A DNA stretch of 64,000 nucleotides from Devosia sp. FKR38 (GCF_005222805.1 NZ_STGC01000005.1:1837651-1901650); one strand, 5' to 3'; positions 17,062-26,245 are shown, counted from the stretch's first letter. The notes: a model not told the origin generated them from the letters alone. Numbers and translations are program-made.

Positions 17062-17549
17062 GCGCCACCCAGCTTCAGCAGGTCATCGCCATCAACGCGC
17101 ACCTTGGTCCATTCGTCCTGCATCACCCCGCCCTGCGACTTGTAGAAGGCAATCGAGGGCTCGTTCCAGTCGAGCACCCACCACTCAAAGCGCCCCAGCC
17201 CCTCGGCGACGCAGCGCCGCGCCAGATGCACCAGCAACGCCTTGCCAATGCCGCGGCCACGCTGGCCGGGGTCGACATAGAGATCTTCCAGCCAGATACC
17301 GTGTCGACCCTGGAAGGTGGAATAGGTGTAGAACCACAGGGCAAAGCCCACCGGCTCGCCATCCCATTCGGCAATCTCGCAGAACACCTTGGGGTCCGGC
17401 CCGAACAGGTCGCGCGTGATGTCGGCTTCGCTGGCCTTGGCCTCATGGCTGAGCTTTTCATAGGCCGCCAGCGCGGCAATGAAAGCCACGATCTGCGCCG
17501 CATCGCCTGCCACCGCCGGCCGGATTGTCAGACTATCGACCCTGTCCAA
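17058..17549 (-). CDS. GNAT-family N-acetyltransferase (diamine/thialysine type)
   Basis: A 163-residue acetyltransferase. The CoA-binding motif LEDLYVDPGQRGRGIGKALL, the FCEIAEWDGEPVGFALWFYTYSTF strand region and the end FEWWVLDWNEPSIAFYKSQGG match the spermidine/spermine or thialysine acetyltransferase branch. The reading frame has no ATG at its head; the likely start is TTG at 17549, seven bases after the stop of the DUF4424 gene. It overlaps folA by 4 bp, so all three may be one unit. Substrate unknown. Confidence 0.85.
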   Translation of the reverse strand: MDRVDSLTIRPAVAGDAAQIVAFIAALAAYEKLSHEAKASEADITRDLFGPDPKVFCEIAEWDGEPVGFALWFYTYSTFQGRHGIWLEDLYVDPGQRGRGIGKALLVHLARRCVAEGLGRFEWWVLDWNEPSIAFYKSQGGVMQDEWTKVRVDGDDLLKLGGA

Positions 17550-17555
17550 AGCCCG

Positions 17556-18569
17556 CTACTGCTCCATCTCGGCATGATAGTCCAGGATCAGGATGTCGAG
17601 CTCCCGCTCCGGCCAGAAATTCTCTTCTGTCATCTCAAAGGTGGTCGGGCCGGTCTTGGTGACATTCTTGCCGCAGAATGACAGCAGGTTCTTGGGGTTG
17701 CCCTTGTCGATCACCAGGCGGAACTTTTCGATGCCATTGCCGCCCCAATTGCCACCCGTGGTCAGGATGTAGGAGATCCAGCTTTCCATATAGGGCGCCG
17801 ACCAGCTCTCTTCGGGGTTCTTGAGCTTGGAGCGCACTGTGTCGAGGAAGTCCTGGTCCGTGCAATATTTGGTGGCGTATTCTACCGCCGGGTCATAGCC
17901 CTCATAGGGTTCGCTGAGGAAAGCGATGCCCGCCGTGCCGCCCACACTCGGCTTGTAACTATGCACCACGTTGACGGTCTTGCCGGCCGGGAAGGTGCCT
18001 TCCCAGGTATAGGTGGCCTTGTAGGTCCAGCCGGGCCAGTAGTGCTTCTTCATGCCCTGGCCGTCGTCATATTCATCGGGCGTGATCATGCCCAGATGCA
18101 GCAGTTGCGCCTGGCTCTCGGGGTCTAGTGCCTCGATAGCAGCCTGGGCACCTTCGCTGATCGGCACCATGGGCAGGCCCATCTGCTTGAGCACATCGGT
18201 GCGGTCCACCCCATGGGCAAAGGCATATTCATGCAGCGTAGCCGTCACAGGCTTGCCGTCGAACGTGGTCTCGAACTCGAACAGATTGTCGTCGGGCCCT
18301 GTCGGGAAAGCGATCGGCGAATAGAAGTTGGGCACGATGTCGGGCATGGGGAAGGCGACCAGAATGGTCTGGTCGCTGGTGCCATCGTTGCGGAACACAT
18401 AGTCGACCTTGATCTGCTCCTTGGAAATGAACAGATCCTCGCTCTGCATGACGATGTCGCTATTGGTGACGAATTCGAGCCCGCCTGTGGTCAGCACCGC
18501 CGAGGTGTCATTGGCCAAGGCCGGCATCGTGCATGCCAGCGTCATCACCAGTCCCGCCAGAAATCTCAT
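17556..18569 (-). CDS. Exported DUF4424 protein
   Basis: A 337-residue exported protein. MRFLAGLVMTLACTMPALA is a Sec signal peptide, and the mature part is acidic and Trp/Tyr-rich with a spread of Cys. It matches the DUF4424 family as I recall it (N-terminal NDTSAVLTTGGLEFVTNSDI, VRNDG-type beta sandwich). The ATG at 18569 has GGAGG six bases upstream. Function is unknown. It is the first gene of the minus-strand run towards folA. Confidence 0.75.
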   Translation of the reverse strand: MRFLAGLVMTLACTMPALANDTSAVLTTGGLEFVTNSDIVMQSEDLFISKEQIKVDYVFRNDGTSDQTILVAFPMPDIVPNFYSPIAFPTGPDDNLFEFETTFDGKPVTATLHEYAFAHGVDRTDVLKQMGLPMVPISEGAQAAIEALDPESQAQLLHLGMITPDEYDDGQGMKKHYWPGWTYKATYTWEGTFPAGKTVNVVHSYKPSVGGTAGIAFLSEPYEGYDPAVEYATKYCTDQDFLDTVRSKLKNPEESWSAPYMESWISYILTTGGNWGGNGIEKFRLVIDKGNPKNLLSFCGKNVTKTGPTTFEMTEENFWPERELDILILDYHAEMEQ

Positions 18570-18796
18570 CGTCATCCTCCAACACGCCTTGCCGCGCTGC
18601 CATCATACGGGTGTCGCGGGCTGCTTTGCCCGTCGCCCTGCCCGCGCCGCCACGCTAGCCTGACGGCTGCGCCAGCACCAGACGCCTCACCGGACTTGTC
18701 CCCGTGCACCGGCATGCGCGGCGTGCTGCGATAGCTGCAATCCCGCACAATACAGATGACTCCATATTAAGTTTTTAGCCCGATACTTGGCATTCA

Positions 18797-18813
18797 ACTG
18801 CCTGAGGGGCAGT
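18797..18813 (+). promoter_or_regulatory. Small hairpin over the first ribosome site of the GGDEF-EAL gene
   Basis: ACTGCC and GGCAGT pair across a TGAGG loop, and AATTTTG follows. The GAGGGG inside the hairpin is the Shine-Dalgarno for a possible TTG start at 18818; the ATG at 18836 lies outside it. Confidence 0.3.
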
Positions 18814-18835
18814 AATTTTGTCAGACCAGGGATCC

Positions 18836-21118
18836 ATGAAAGAGACCTCGCCCGGCCCCACCACAGACCATGCGACGGCCCAGCGCCTGGTCGCCGATCG
18901 CAGCCGCAAGGGCAGCGGACCGGCTGCGGTGATCCGGGCCTGGCGCCATTCCCTTTTGGGCAAGACCACCACCATCTTTCTGGTCGGCGTTATCTTTGCT
19001 TATTGCCTGGGCGCCGCCATCGGCTGGCAGATCTATGCCTCCTCCGCCCAGGAGCAGTGGCGCGAACGCGCCCGCACCAATATTCAGATCGCCAGCGCCA
19101 CGCTGCGCGGCATCTATACTTACATTGCTGTGGACGCCGACACGACCGGCCAGGTCAACCGCATCATTACCGAGCGCCCGATTGGCGACGATGAGTCGGT
19201 GCTCTACACCGGCTATAGCCCGGCGGACGTACTGGCGCTGATCGCCACGCAGACCACCAACGATGTGTGGATCTTCGGTTTTGACCCGGCCGGCGACTTC
19301 TTTCCCATTGCCGGCACCAGCGCGCCTGCGGAGGGAGCCGAGCAGGTCGCCAGGGACGCGCCGCTGTTTGCCGGCGCTGGCCGCATGGGGCGGCTCGCCA
19401 CGGGCTTTACCACCATCGGGGGGCAGGATTACTACGCCGGCCTGCTGCCCATCGTGAAGCCGGATGGCTCGGTGCTCGGCGCTGTGATCACCAGTGTAGG
19501 GCGCCAGACGGCGCTGATGCGCCAGCAGAACCAGCTGATGTTCAACGCGTTGGTCGCCCTGGTCTGCATGCTGATCCTGACCACCATCGTTGGCACCCTC
19601 GCCGCCAGCCGCCTGTTCAAGCCCGTCCCGGCACTGATCCGCGCCACGCTGCGCATCGCCAGCGAACAGACCGACCAGCGCACGCCCTTCCAGCACCGAA
19701 CCGACGAGATCGGTGACCTGGCCGTTGCCATCGAGACCCTGCGCGGCGCTGTGGTGGAGCGCGGCCATCTGCGGGACATCCGCGACATGGCCGTCGAACT
19801 GGCCCATGTTGCCCATCACGATCCGCTCACCGGCCTGCCCAACCGCGCCCTGTTGATGAAGAGCCTTGAGGAGGCCGTGGCCGGACTGGATGAGGGGCGC
19901 GGCTTCAACGTGCTGATGCTCGATCTTGACCGCTTCAAATCGGTCAATGACACGCTGGGCCATGCCAGCGGCGACAATCTGCTGGTTACCACGGCCGGGC
20001 GCCTGGTCGCCGTGCTGGGCCCGGGCGATGTGGCCGCGCGGCTGGGCGGCGATGAATTCGCCATTATCCAGCGCGTCCAGCGCGATGCCGAACTGGAAGG
20101 TCGCAAGCTGGCGACCCGGCTGCTCGAAGCCATCTCCTCGGGCGTGCGGCTCGACGGTCTCGATCTTGTCGTCGGCACCAGCATCGGCATCGCCTCGGCC
20201 CCACAGCACGGCACCCAGGCCACGCAACTGCTCAAGAATGCCGACCTGGCCCTCTACCGCGCCAAAGCGTCCGGTCGCGGGCTGTTCAGCTTCTTCCACG
20301 ATGGCATGGACATGGCCGTGCAGGACCAGCACGCGCTCGAGCTTGACCTGCGCCTGGCCCTGCAGCGACAGGAATTCGTGCTGCACTACCAGCCCATCGT
20401 CGATCTCGCGACCATGAAGACCACTGGCTTTGAGACACTGGTGCGCTGGCGCCATCCCGTCCGCGGCATGGTCCCGCCCGACCAGTTCATCCCGCTGGCC
20501 GAGGAAACCGGCATGATCGTGCCGCTGGGCGACTGGATCATCCGCCAGGCCTGCCGCGATGCCGCCACCTGGCCCGAGCCCTATACCCTGGCCGTTAACC
20601 TCTCCCCCGCCCAGATCCAGAAACCGGGCTTTGACCAGACCATCACCCAGGCCCTGGCCGACGCCAACCTGCCACCCTCGCGCCTCGAGCTCGAAGTCAC
20701 CGAAACAGTTGCACTCTCGGGCTCGGAGGCGGCCGCCATGCTCCGATCGCTGCAGGCCAGCGGCATTGGCATCGTGCTGGACGATTTCGGCACGGGCTAT
20801 GCCTCGCTCAGCAATCTGGTGGGCCTGCCTTTTACCAAGGTCAAGATCGACCGCAGCTTCGTCACCCATCTGGCAGACCAGCACAATTGTCGCGCCATTG
20901 TTGCCGCCATCACAGCTCTCGCACGCGGCCTCAACATGCGCGTCACCGCTGAAGGCGTCGAAACCGCCGAACAGCTGTCCATCCTCCAGGCCGCCGGCTG
21001 CACCTATGTGCAGGGCTACCTCTTCGCCCGCCCCAAGGCCCTTGAGGCCATCGACCTCGTCAACCCCATTGCGCCGCCAGACAGCCAGGCCGCACGGCAG
21101 GCCAGCGATGCGGCCTGA
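18836..21118 (+). CDS. Membrane GGDEF-EAL cyclic-di-GMP protein
   Basis: A dual-domain protein that could make and break cyclic di-GMP. Order: membrane segment near residue 50, a roughly 170-residue periplasmic region suited to ligand sensing (CACHE-like), a second membrane segment near 240, a HAMP-like linker, GGDEF from about 325 and EAL to the end. The synthase motif RLGGDEF is intact near 402, but the inhibitory-site Arg is replaced (GPGD). The phosphodiesterase motif is ETL, keeping the catalytic Glu, and DDFGTGYASL and EGVET are present. An alternative TTG start lies at 18818. Two binding-protein genes follow. Confidence 0.9.
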   Translation: MKETSPGPTTDHATAQRLVADRSRKGSGPAAVIRAWRHSLLGKTTTIFLVGVIFAYCLGAAIGWQIYASSAQEQWRERARTNIQIASATLRGIYTYIAVDADTTGQVNRIITERPIGDDESVLYTGYSPADVLALIATQTTNDVWIFGFDPAGDFFPIAGTSAPAEGAEQVARDAPLFAGAGRMGRLATGFTTIGGQDYYAGLLPIVKPDGSVLGAVITSVGRQTALMRQQNQLMFNALVALVCMLILTTIVGTLAASRLFKPVPALIRATLRIASEQTDQRTPFQHRTDEIGDLAVAIETLRGAVVERGHLRDIRDMAVELAHVAHHDPLTGLPNRALLMKSLEEAVAGLDEGRGFNVLMLDLDRFKSVNDTLGHASGDNLLVTTAGRLVAVLGPGDVAARLGGDEFAIIQRVQRDAELEGRKLATRLLEAISSGVRLDGLDLVVGTSIGIASAPQHGTQATQLLKNADLALYRAKASGRGLFSFFHDGMDMAVQDQHALELDLRLALQRQEFVLHYQPIVDLATMKTTGFETLVRWRHPVRGMVPPDQFIPLAEETGMIVPLGDWIIRQACRDAATWPEPYTLAVNLSPAQIQKPGFDQTITQALADANLPPSRLELEVTETVALSGSEAAAMLRSLQASGIGIVLDDFGTGYASLSNLVGLPFTKVKIDRSFVTHLADQHNCRAIVAAITALARGLNMRVTAEGVETAEQLSILQAAGCTYVQGYLFARPKALEAIDLVNPIAPPDSQAARQASDAA

Positions 21119-21190
21119 CGTCAGTTGCCCTGTGCTTCACAGCGGGCCGCCAATGCACCTGAGATTTCGTGGCAACATGGGAAGCGCTGC

Positions 21191-22096
21191 ATGAAACACC
21201 TGACGTCTTGTCTTGCACTGCTCCTGGCCTTCACTCTGGCGACATCGGCACACCAGGTGGAGACCCGCCCTCTGACCGGCACCCTGGCCAAGATCGACAA
21301 ATCTGGCGAGATCGCCATTGGCTATCGCGTGTCCGAACCGCCCTTTGCCTTTGAGGATAGCGACGGCACTGTCATGGGCTTCTCGATCGATCTGTGCCGC
21401 CACGTCGTCGACAAGGTCCGGGCAAGGCTCGATCGTCCCGATATTGCCGTGCGCTTCGTGCCCGCGACCCCGGCAACCCGCTTCATCATGGTCAAATCGG
21501 GCATGATCGACCTCGAATGCGCCGCTACCACCAACACTGCCGAGCGCCGCAAGGTTGTGGCCTTCTCTTACCCCCACTTCATGACCGCATCGCGCTTCGT
21601 CTCCCGCCGCGCCGACCACATCGAAACGATCAACGATCTTGCCGGTCGCTCGGTCGCCTCCGCCTCTGGCACGGTCAATATCGACCAGATCAACACCATC
21701 AATCGCGACCGTCAGCTCAACATCGCGGTGATCCCCACCAAGTCCAACGATGATGCCTTCGACCTGGTCGCCAATGGCCACGCCGCAGCCTTTGTGATGG
21801 ACGACATCCTCCTGGCCGCCAAGATCGCCGCCGCACCCGATCCGGACAGCTACGTGCTCTCGGTCGACACGCTGAGCGATCCCGAACCCTATGGGCTGCT
21901 GCTCCAGTATGGCGACACGGATTTCCAGGCGCTGGTCAATCAAACCCTGGCCGAGGTCTACAGCAGCGGCCAGATCGAGACGCTCTATGCCAAGTGGTTC
22001 ACCTCGCCCATCCCGCCCAACGGCATCAACCTCAACCTGCCGCTCTCGCCCCAGCTGGCCGAGGCCTTCAACCACCCGGTGGAGTATCTGCAATGA
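21191..22096 (+). CDS. Periplasmic amino-acid-binding protein, first of a tandem pair
   Basis: A 301-residue family 3 solute-binding protein. A Sec signal peptide (MKHLTSCLALLLAFTLATSA) precedes the mature domain. The domain shows IAIGYRVSEPPFAFEDSDG, a ligand-site region MIDLECAATTNTAERRKVVAFS typical of the glutamate/aspartate-binding (GltI) branch, and KWFTSPIPPNGINLNLP. It starts 72 bp after the GGDEF-EAL gene on the same strand, and its stop overlaps the next start. No permease or ATPase gene is nearby. The ligand is inferred only to class: probably an acidic or polar amino acid. Confidence 0.88.
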   Translation: MKHLTSCLALLLAFTLATSAHQVETRPLTGTLAKIDKSGEIAIGYRVSEPPFAFEDSDGTVMGFSIDLCRHVVDKVRARLDRPDIAVRFVPATPATRFIMVKSGMIDLECAATTNTAERRKVVAFSYPHFMTASRFVSRRADHIETINDLAGRSVASASGTVNIDQINTINRDRQLNIAVIPTKSNDDAFDLVANGHAAAFVMDDILLAAKIAAAPDPDSYVLSVDTLSDPEPYGLLLQYGDTDFQALVNQTLAEVYSSGQIETLYAKWFTSPIPPNGINLNLPLSPQLAEAFNHPVEYLQ

Positions 22097-22998
22097 TCGC
22101 ACGCGCTATGATCCGCGCCCTGCTCGCCAGCGTCCTTCTGGCTGCTGTCATGCCCGCCACCCATGCACAAGCCCCGGTTTCAACGCTTGAGCATATCCGC
22201 GACACCGGCCACATCCGCATCGGCTACAGCGCTGAAGTGCCGCCATTCTCCTATCTGGACGCGAGTGGCCAGGTGGTCGGCTACTCCATCGAGTTGTGCA
22301 ATCGCGTCGCCGAAAAGCTGCAGGTGCAGCTCGGTCTGCCGACGCTGCAGATCGACTATGTGCAGCGCACGCCCAGCAATCGCGTGGCCCTGCTCAATGC
22401 TGGCGAGATCGACATCGAATGCGTGGCCAGCACCAATACCGCCGAGCGCCGCAAGAGCGTGGCCTTCAGTTTTCCGCATTTCCTGACGGCCGTACAGTTC
22501 ATTGCCCTCAAGGACGGCGGTCCGCGCCGGATAGCCGACCTGGTCGGCCACTCGGTTGCCTCCACGCTGGGCACCACGGTGATCGGTCAGCTCAATGCCG
22601 CCAGCCGTGAGAAGGGCCTCAACATCGCCGTCGTTCCCACGCCGGATCACCAGGCGGCTTTTGACATGATGGCCAGCGGCCGCGTGGCGGCCTTCGCCAT
22701 GGATTCCATCATCCTGTCGACCCGCGTCGCCAATGCCAAAGATCCCGACCTCTACATCCTGTCTGCCGATGCCTTCGGCCCACCCGAACCCTATGGGCTG
22801 ATGATGCGGCTGGGCGATCATGACTTCGTCGATGCGGTCAACGGCGCGCTCGCCGAGATCTACAGCAGCGGCGAGATCACGCCGATCTATGACAAATGGT
22901 TCACCAGCCCCATCCCGCCCAAGGGCATCAATCTGCAGCTGCCCATGTCAGATGCTCTGGCTGCCGCCTTTGCCGCGCCCGTTGCTGTGACAGACTGA
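22093..22998 (+). CDS. Periplasmic amino-acid-binding protein, second of a tandem pair
   Basis: A 301-residue paralogue of the preceding gene, clearly from a duplication: EIDIECVASTNTAERRKSVAFSFPHF and KWFTSPIPPKGINLQLP align almost residue for residue with its neighbour. The signal peptide is MIARAMIRALLASVLLAAVMPATHA. Its ATG overlaps the stop of the first gene (ATGA), so the two are translated together. Like its partner it has no transporter genes around it, so it may serve a remote permease or a sensory role. Confidence 0.88.
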   Translation: MIARAMIRALLASVLLAAVMPATHAQAPVSTLEHIRDTGHIRIGYSAEVPPFSYLDASGQVVGYSIELCNRVAEKLQVQLGLPTLQIDYVQRTPSNRVALLNAGEIDIECVASTNTAERRKSVAFSFPHFLTAVQFIALKDGGPRRIADLVGHSVASTLGTTVIGQLNAASREKGLNIAVVPTPDHQAAFDMMASGRVAAFAMDSIILSTRVANAKDPDLYILSADAFGPPEPYGLMMRLGDHDFVDAVNGALAEIYSSGEITPIYDKWFTSPIPPKGINLQLPMSDALAAAFAAPVAVTD

Positions 22999-23013
22999 CG
23001 GCAGCGGCAGGCC

Positions 23014-23337
23014 TCAGCGCGCGTCCTGCGGCAGGTGCTGGAACCATTTGCGCTTCAGCGCGGCGCCCAGATCGATCTCGTGGTGCCGCGCGAACAGCAG
23101 CAGCATGGCCAGCACATCGGCGGCCTCGTCCTCCAGCCCCGCGCGGATCGCCTCAGCGGACGCCCCCTTGCTGCGGCCGCGCCCCGACAGTTTGAGATAT
23201 TCGGCGGTCAGTTCTCCGAGCTCTTCCTGCAGCTTGAGCAGGAACCAGTCGGCATCACGCGAAATGTCGAAGCGCTGCGCATAGATGTCCGACACCGCCG
23301 CGACCTTGTCCGAGATGGCCCGGAGGTTCTCGGTCAT
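23014..23337 (-). CDS. MazG-like nucleotide pyrophosphohydrolase
   Basis: A 107-residue all-alpha NTP pyrophosphatase of the MazG/phosphoribosyl-ATP type. The metal-binding pattern [12 protein letters not shown], followed by [15 protein letters not shown], supplies the expected EExxE and ExxD residues. Such enzymes remove non-canonical or excess nucleoside triphosphates. Its ATG overlaps the thyA stop by 4 bp, so it is co-translated with thymidylate synthase; a nucleotide clean-up role beside dTMP synthesis is a reasonable inference. Confidence 0.85.
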   Translation of the reverse strand: MTENLRAISDKVAAVSDIYAQRFDISRDADWFLLKLQEELGELTAEYLKLSGRGRSKGASAEAIRAGLEDEAADVLAMLLLFARHHEIDLGAALKRKWFQHLPQDAR

Positions 23338-24128
23338 ACCGCGATCGGCGCCTTGATGGTCGGATGCGGATCATAGCCCTCGAACGCGAAGTCTTCGTAC
23401 ACGAAATCCTCGATGCGCGTGACATTGGGGTTCATCACCAGTCTGGGCAGCGGCCGCGGCGCGCGGCTGAGCTGCTCCTGCGCCTGCGCGAAGTGATTGG
23501 CATAAAGATGCACATCACCAAAGCTGTGTACGAAATCGCCGACTTCGAGCCCCGTCACCTGCGCCACCATATGGGTCAGCAGCGCATAGGAGGCGATGTT
23601 GAACGGCACGCCCAAAAAACTGTCGGCCGAGCGCTGGTAGAGCTGGCAGCTCAGCTTGCCATTGGCCACGTAGAACTGGAACAGGCAGTGGCAGGGCGGC
23701 AGCGCCATGTCGTCCACTTCCGCCGGATTCCAGGCCGATACGATATGCCGGCGGGAATCGGGATTGTTGCGGATCGAGGCGATCACATTGGCCAGCTGGT
23801 CGATCTTGCGCCCGTCCGGCGCCGGCCAGCTGCGCCACTGGCTGCCATAGACCGGGCCGAGATCGCCGTTTTCATCGGCCCATTCGTCCCAGATCTTGAC
23901 GCCGCGCTCCTGCAGCCAGCGCACATTGGTCTCGCCGCGGATGAACCACAGCAGCTCGTTGACGATGGATTTGCGGTGCAGCGCCTTGGTCGTCACCAGG
24001 GGAAAGCCCAGCGAGAGGTCAAAGCGCATCTGGTAGCCGAACAGGCTGCGCGTCCCGGTTCCGGTGCGGTCGGCCTTGTCAGTGCCGGTTTCAAGGATGG
24101 TGGCGAGGAGTTTGAGATAGGGCTGCAT
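23334..24128 (-). CDS. thyA: Thymidylate synthase
   Basis: ThyA methylates dUMP to dTMP with methylene-tetrahydrofolate, producing the dihydrofolate that FolA recycles. The 264-residue length equals that of the E. coli enzyme, and the nucleophile falls at Cys146 in [10 protein letters not shown]. The dUMP phosphate-binding Arg pair lies in [12 protein letters not shown], and [11 protein letters not shown] is also conserved. It begins 9 bp after the DUF1003 stop, so the order DUF1003-thyA-mazG may be one transcript. Confidence 0.97.
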   Translation of the reverse strand: MQPYLKLLATILETGTDKADRTGTGTRSLFGYQMRFDLSLGFPLVTTKALHRKSIVNELLWFIRGETNVRWLQERGVKIWDEWADENGDLGPVYGSQWRSWPAPDGRKIDQLANVIASIRNNPDSRRHIVSAWNPAEVDDMALPPCHCLFQFYVANGKLSCQLYQRSADSFLGVPFNIASYALLTHMVAQVTGLEVGDFVHSFGDVHLYANHFAQAQEQLSRAPRPLPRLVMNPNVTRIEDFVYEDFAFEGYDPHPTIKAPIAV

Positions 24129-24137
24129 GCGGCAAAA

Positions 24138-24731
24138 CTAATGCGATTCGGTCGCCACCGTCTCTGCCAGGCGCGCGCCCATCAACCGGGTCAACAGATC
24201 GATCTGCTCCTGCTGCTTGGCAATCAGCTGCTTGATCTCGTCATTGCGCAGCTGGTCGATCTTGTCATGCAGCGCCATGATTTCGATCTCGGCCTTCAGA
24301 TTGCACTCATAATCATGGCTGGACACTAGGCGATCCTTGGCCGCCTGCCGGTTCTGGCTCATCATGATCACCGGCGCCTGGACCGCAGCGACCATGGACA
24401 GGATCAGGTTGAGAAAGATGAACGGAAACGGATCGGGCGCCGCGCGGGCCAGCAGCAGGTTGACGCTGACCCAGGCCAGCAGCACCGCCCCGAAGCCGAT
24501 CAGGAAGGCCCACGAACCGCCGAACGCTGCGACCTTGTCGGCCAGCTGCTGCCCGAAGGTGGAGCTGTCATCAAAGGTCAGGCTGGTGTCGGTGGACAGC
24601 GCCCGCTTGCCCAGCGCCTGCTCGAGCACCTTGCGCTCGCGCTTGGTCAGCGCCGTTTCGCCCTTGCCCAGAAACCGCTCGGCCAGGTGGATCAGGCGTT
24701 CGGTGGATTTGTCAGTGGCAGTGTCGGTCAT
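24138..24731 (-). CDS. DUF1003 membrane protein
   Basis: A 197-residue protein with two closely spaced membrane helices (GSWAFLIGFGAVLLAWVSVNLLL and FPFIFLNLILSMVAAVQAPVIMMSQNRQ). They match the DUF1003 pattern, including the conserved PFPFIFLNLILS and SQNRQAAKDR. The C-terminal part is a predicted coiled coil (KIDQLRNDEIKQLIAKQQEQIDLL). The ATG follows AGAGG. The function of the family is unknown; co-transcription with thyA is likely from the 9-bp spacing. Confidence 0.85.
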   Translation of the reverse strand: MTDTATDKSTERLIHLAERFLGKGETALTKRERKVLEQALGKRALSTDTSLTFDDSSTFGQQLADKVAAFGGSWAFLIGFGAVLLAWVSVNLLLARAAPDPFPFIFLNLILSMVAAVQAPVIMMSQNRQAAKDRLVSSHDYECNLKAEIEIMALHDKIDQLRNDEIKQLIAKQQEQIDLLTRLMGARLAETVATESH

Positions 24732-24943
24732 GTTGGCCTCTTGTGGCGTGGCAGGCCCGCTCTATACGCGCTCCAGCGCCATCTGCGCCATGGCCCCTTC
24801 CACCCGTCAACGGTATGTGAATACCTTGCCAACAGTTGTCAGCCCCTGTCAGCAGGTCCGGGTCAGGCTGGAGCGACAGACCCAGCAGGAGCGATTGCCA
24901 TGCGGCAACCAACACCGTCGCCACAGGAACAGGGCAAGCCAGC

Positions 24944-25186
24944 ATGAGCCCGGTTCTCCGTCCGCTGCGCAAGCGCGAGACCATGCCCGATTTCGTCAGC
25001 CAGGCGCTCGATGCCCGCGGCCTGCGCGCCGCCTATGACGCCCGGCCGCCCTACCAGCGCAACGATTATCTGCTGTGGATCAACAAGGTCAAAGGCGAGC
25101 AGACCAAGCAGCAGCATCTGGCGCAGATGCTGGACGAGCTCGAAGCCGGCGATGTCTACATGCGCATGCGCTGGTCCCCGCGCTAG
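24944..25186 (+). CDS. YdeI/OmpD-associated-like small protein
   Basis: An 80-residue protein. The stretch MPDFVSQALDARGLRAAYDARPPYQRNDYLLWINKVK, followed by KQQHLAQMLDELEAGDVYMRM, matches the small YdeI/OmpD-associated domain found across proteobacteria. The start is uncertain between the ATG at 24944 and one at 24983; neither has a strong ribosome site. No biochemical role is established for the family. Confidence 0.65.
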   Translation: MSPVLRPLRKRETMPDFVSQALDARGLRAAYDARPPYQRNDYLLWINKVKGEQTKQQHLAQMLDELEAGDVYMRMRWSPR

Positions 25187-25222
25187 TCCGGCGCATTGCC
25201 AGCCGCCATCGCCAGGGCACGC

Positions 25223-25393
25223 CTAGGGGGAGTTGCGCCGATCCCGCTCCAGCGCTTCCCGGCTCCACCAGGAGATGATGAAGAACCCGAAGTTGAGCTT
25301 GGGCACCAGGCCCGCACGCTCGGCCCAGCGCATCTGATACTTCGGCTTGACCTTGATCTCCCCGCCCAAGACGGGAATCCGCAACCAGGACAT
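25223..25393 (-). CDS. Small basic protein of 56 residues
   Basis: A short frame starting with MSWLRIPVLGGEIKVKPKYQ and ending FIISWWSREALERDRRNSP. The ATG at 25393 has GGAGGG eight bases upstream, the strongest ribosome site in this stretch. The protein is basic, with a hydrophobic patch LNFGFFIISWW that could touch a membrane. I do not recognise a family. The good ribosome site and the ordinary residue composition argue for a real gene. Confidence 0.5.
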   Translation of the reverse strand: MSWLRIPVLGGEIKVKPKYQMRWAERAGLVPKLNFGFFIISWWSREALERDRRNSP

Positions 25394-25539
25394 GCTTCAA
25401 CCCTCCACCGCCGGGGCTAAGATCTCCAGGTTAAACGATTTTCTTCATGTCCGGCACCGCACCTTGAGCATCCCAGCACTGCGCCGGGCGACCGCATGCT
25501 GTCATATCGGCGCGACAATGTACTCCGGCCGCATCCGCC

Positions 25540-26058
25540 TCAGCACCAGCCGCCACGGGACCCGCCCCAGCGATGGGCCAGCCCTTCTTGCACCAGCACC
25601 TCGCCCAGCGAACGGCCGTCACGCGTCACAATGCGCAGCTTGCGGCCATAGCGGTCCTCGTCGCGATCGGCGACGGCCATCTCGAACGGCCCGGCCACCA
25701 GCAATTGCGCCAGGCGAACCGTTGCCTGCGCCCCCAGCGCCGACTCTGCCGCACAGCCGGGCTGGCTGACCTCGGGCGTATCGATATCGGCGATGCGCAC
25801 CTTGACCCCGTCGAGCCAGAAGGTGTCGCCATCCACCACGCAGGTCACCCGCTTGCCGCCAGCACACACCGGAAAACTGCGCTGCGGCACGCTGGTCGCG
25901 CTGACGGCAACAGGCGCAGGGCTCAGCAAAGCATCGCTCAGCGAGCCATCGCGCAGCACCAGCCCCATGGCGCCGGTCACGGCCATGCCCATCAGCGCCA
26001 GCCCCAGCAGCGGCACGCCGCCCAGCCATCTCCGCCGCATCAACCGCCGAACTGCCAT
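25540..26058 (-). CDS. Exported thermonuclease-family protein
   Basis: A 172-residue staphylococcal-nuclease-like (SNase fold) protein. After a basic start and one hydrophobic segment (WLGGVPLLGLALMGMAVTGAMGL), which serves as signal or anchor, come the family motifs VVDGDTFWLDGVKVRIADIDTPEV, DEDRYGRKLRIV and LVQEGLAHRWG. These keep the acidic metal ligand, the catalytic Glu and the Arg of DRYGR. It likely degrades DNA or RNA outside the cytoplasm. The mature protein ends early, at GGWC. Confidence 0.85.
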   Translation of the reverse strand: MAVRRLMRRRWLGGVPLLGLALMGMAVTGAMGLVLRDGSLSDALLSPAPVAVSATSVPQRSFPVCAGGKRVTCVVDGDTFWLDGVKVRIADIDTPEVSQPGCAAESALGAQATVRLAQLLVAGPFEMAVADRDEDRYGRKLRIVTRDGRSLGEVLVQEGLAHRWGGSRGGWC

Positions 26059-26245
26059 CGCCCGCCCCCCGCATGGATCGCGGCCAGACTGGCGGAGTCG
26101 GGTTAACGGGGGATCAAAACTGCGCGGGGTGTTTGCATCCCGCCAACAGCGCGCCTATATAGAACCTGCTCGCAAGAGCTATGGCGATAAACTGTCATCG
26201 AAATAAACCATTCGGACCCGGGGGCAGTACCCGGCGCCTCCACCA

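Noticed and set aside
24836..24852. TTGTCAG and CTGTCAG upstream of the DUF1003 and YdeI-like genes, resembling a Pho box
   Set aside because: The heptamers are 10 bp apart instead of 11 and both end in G, so they do not match the PhoB pattern.
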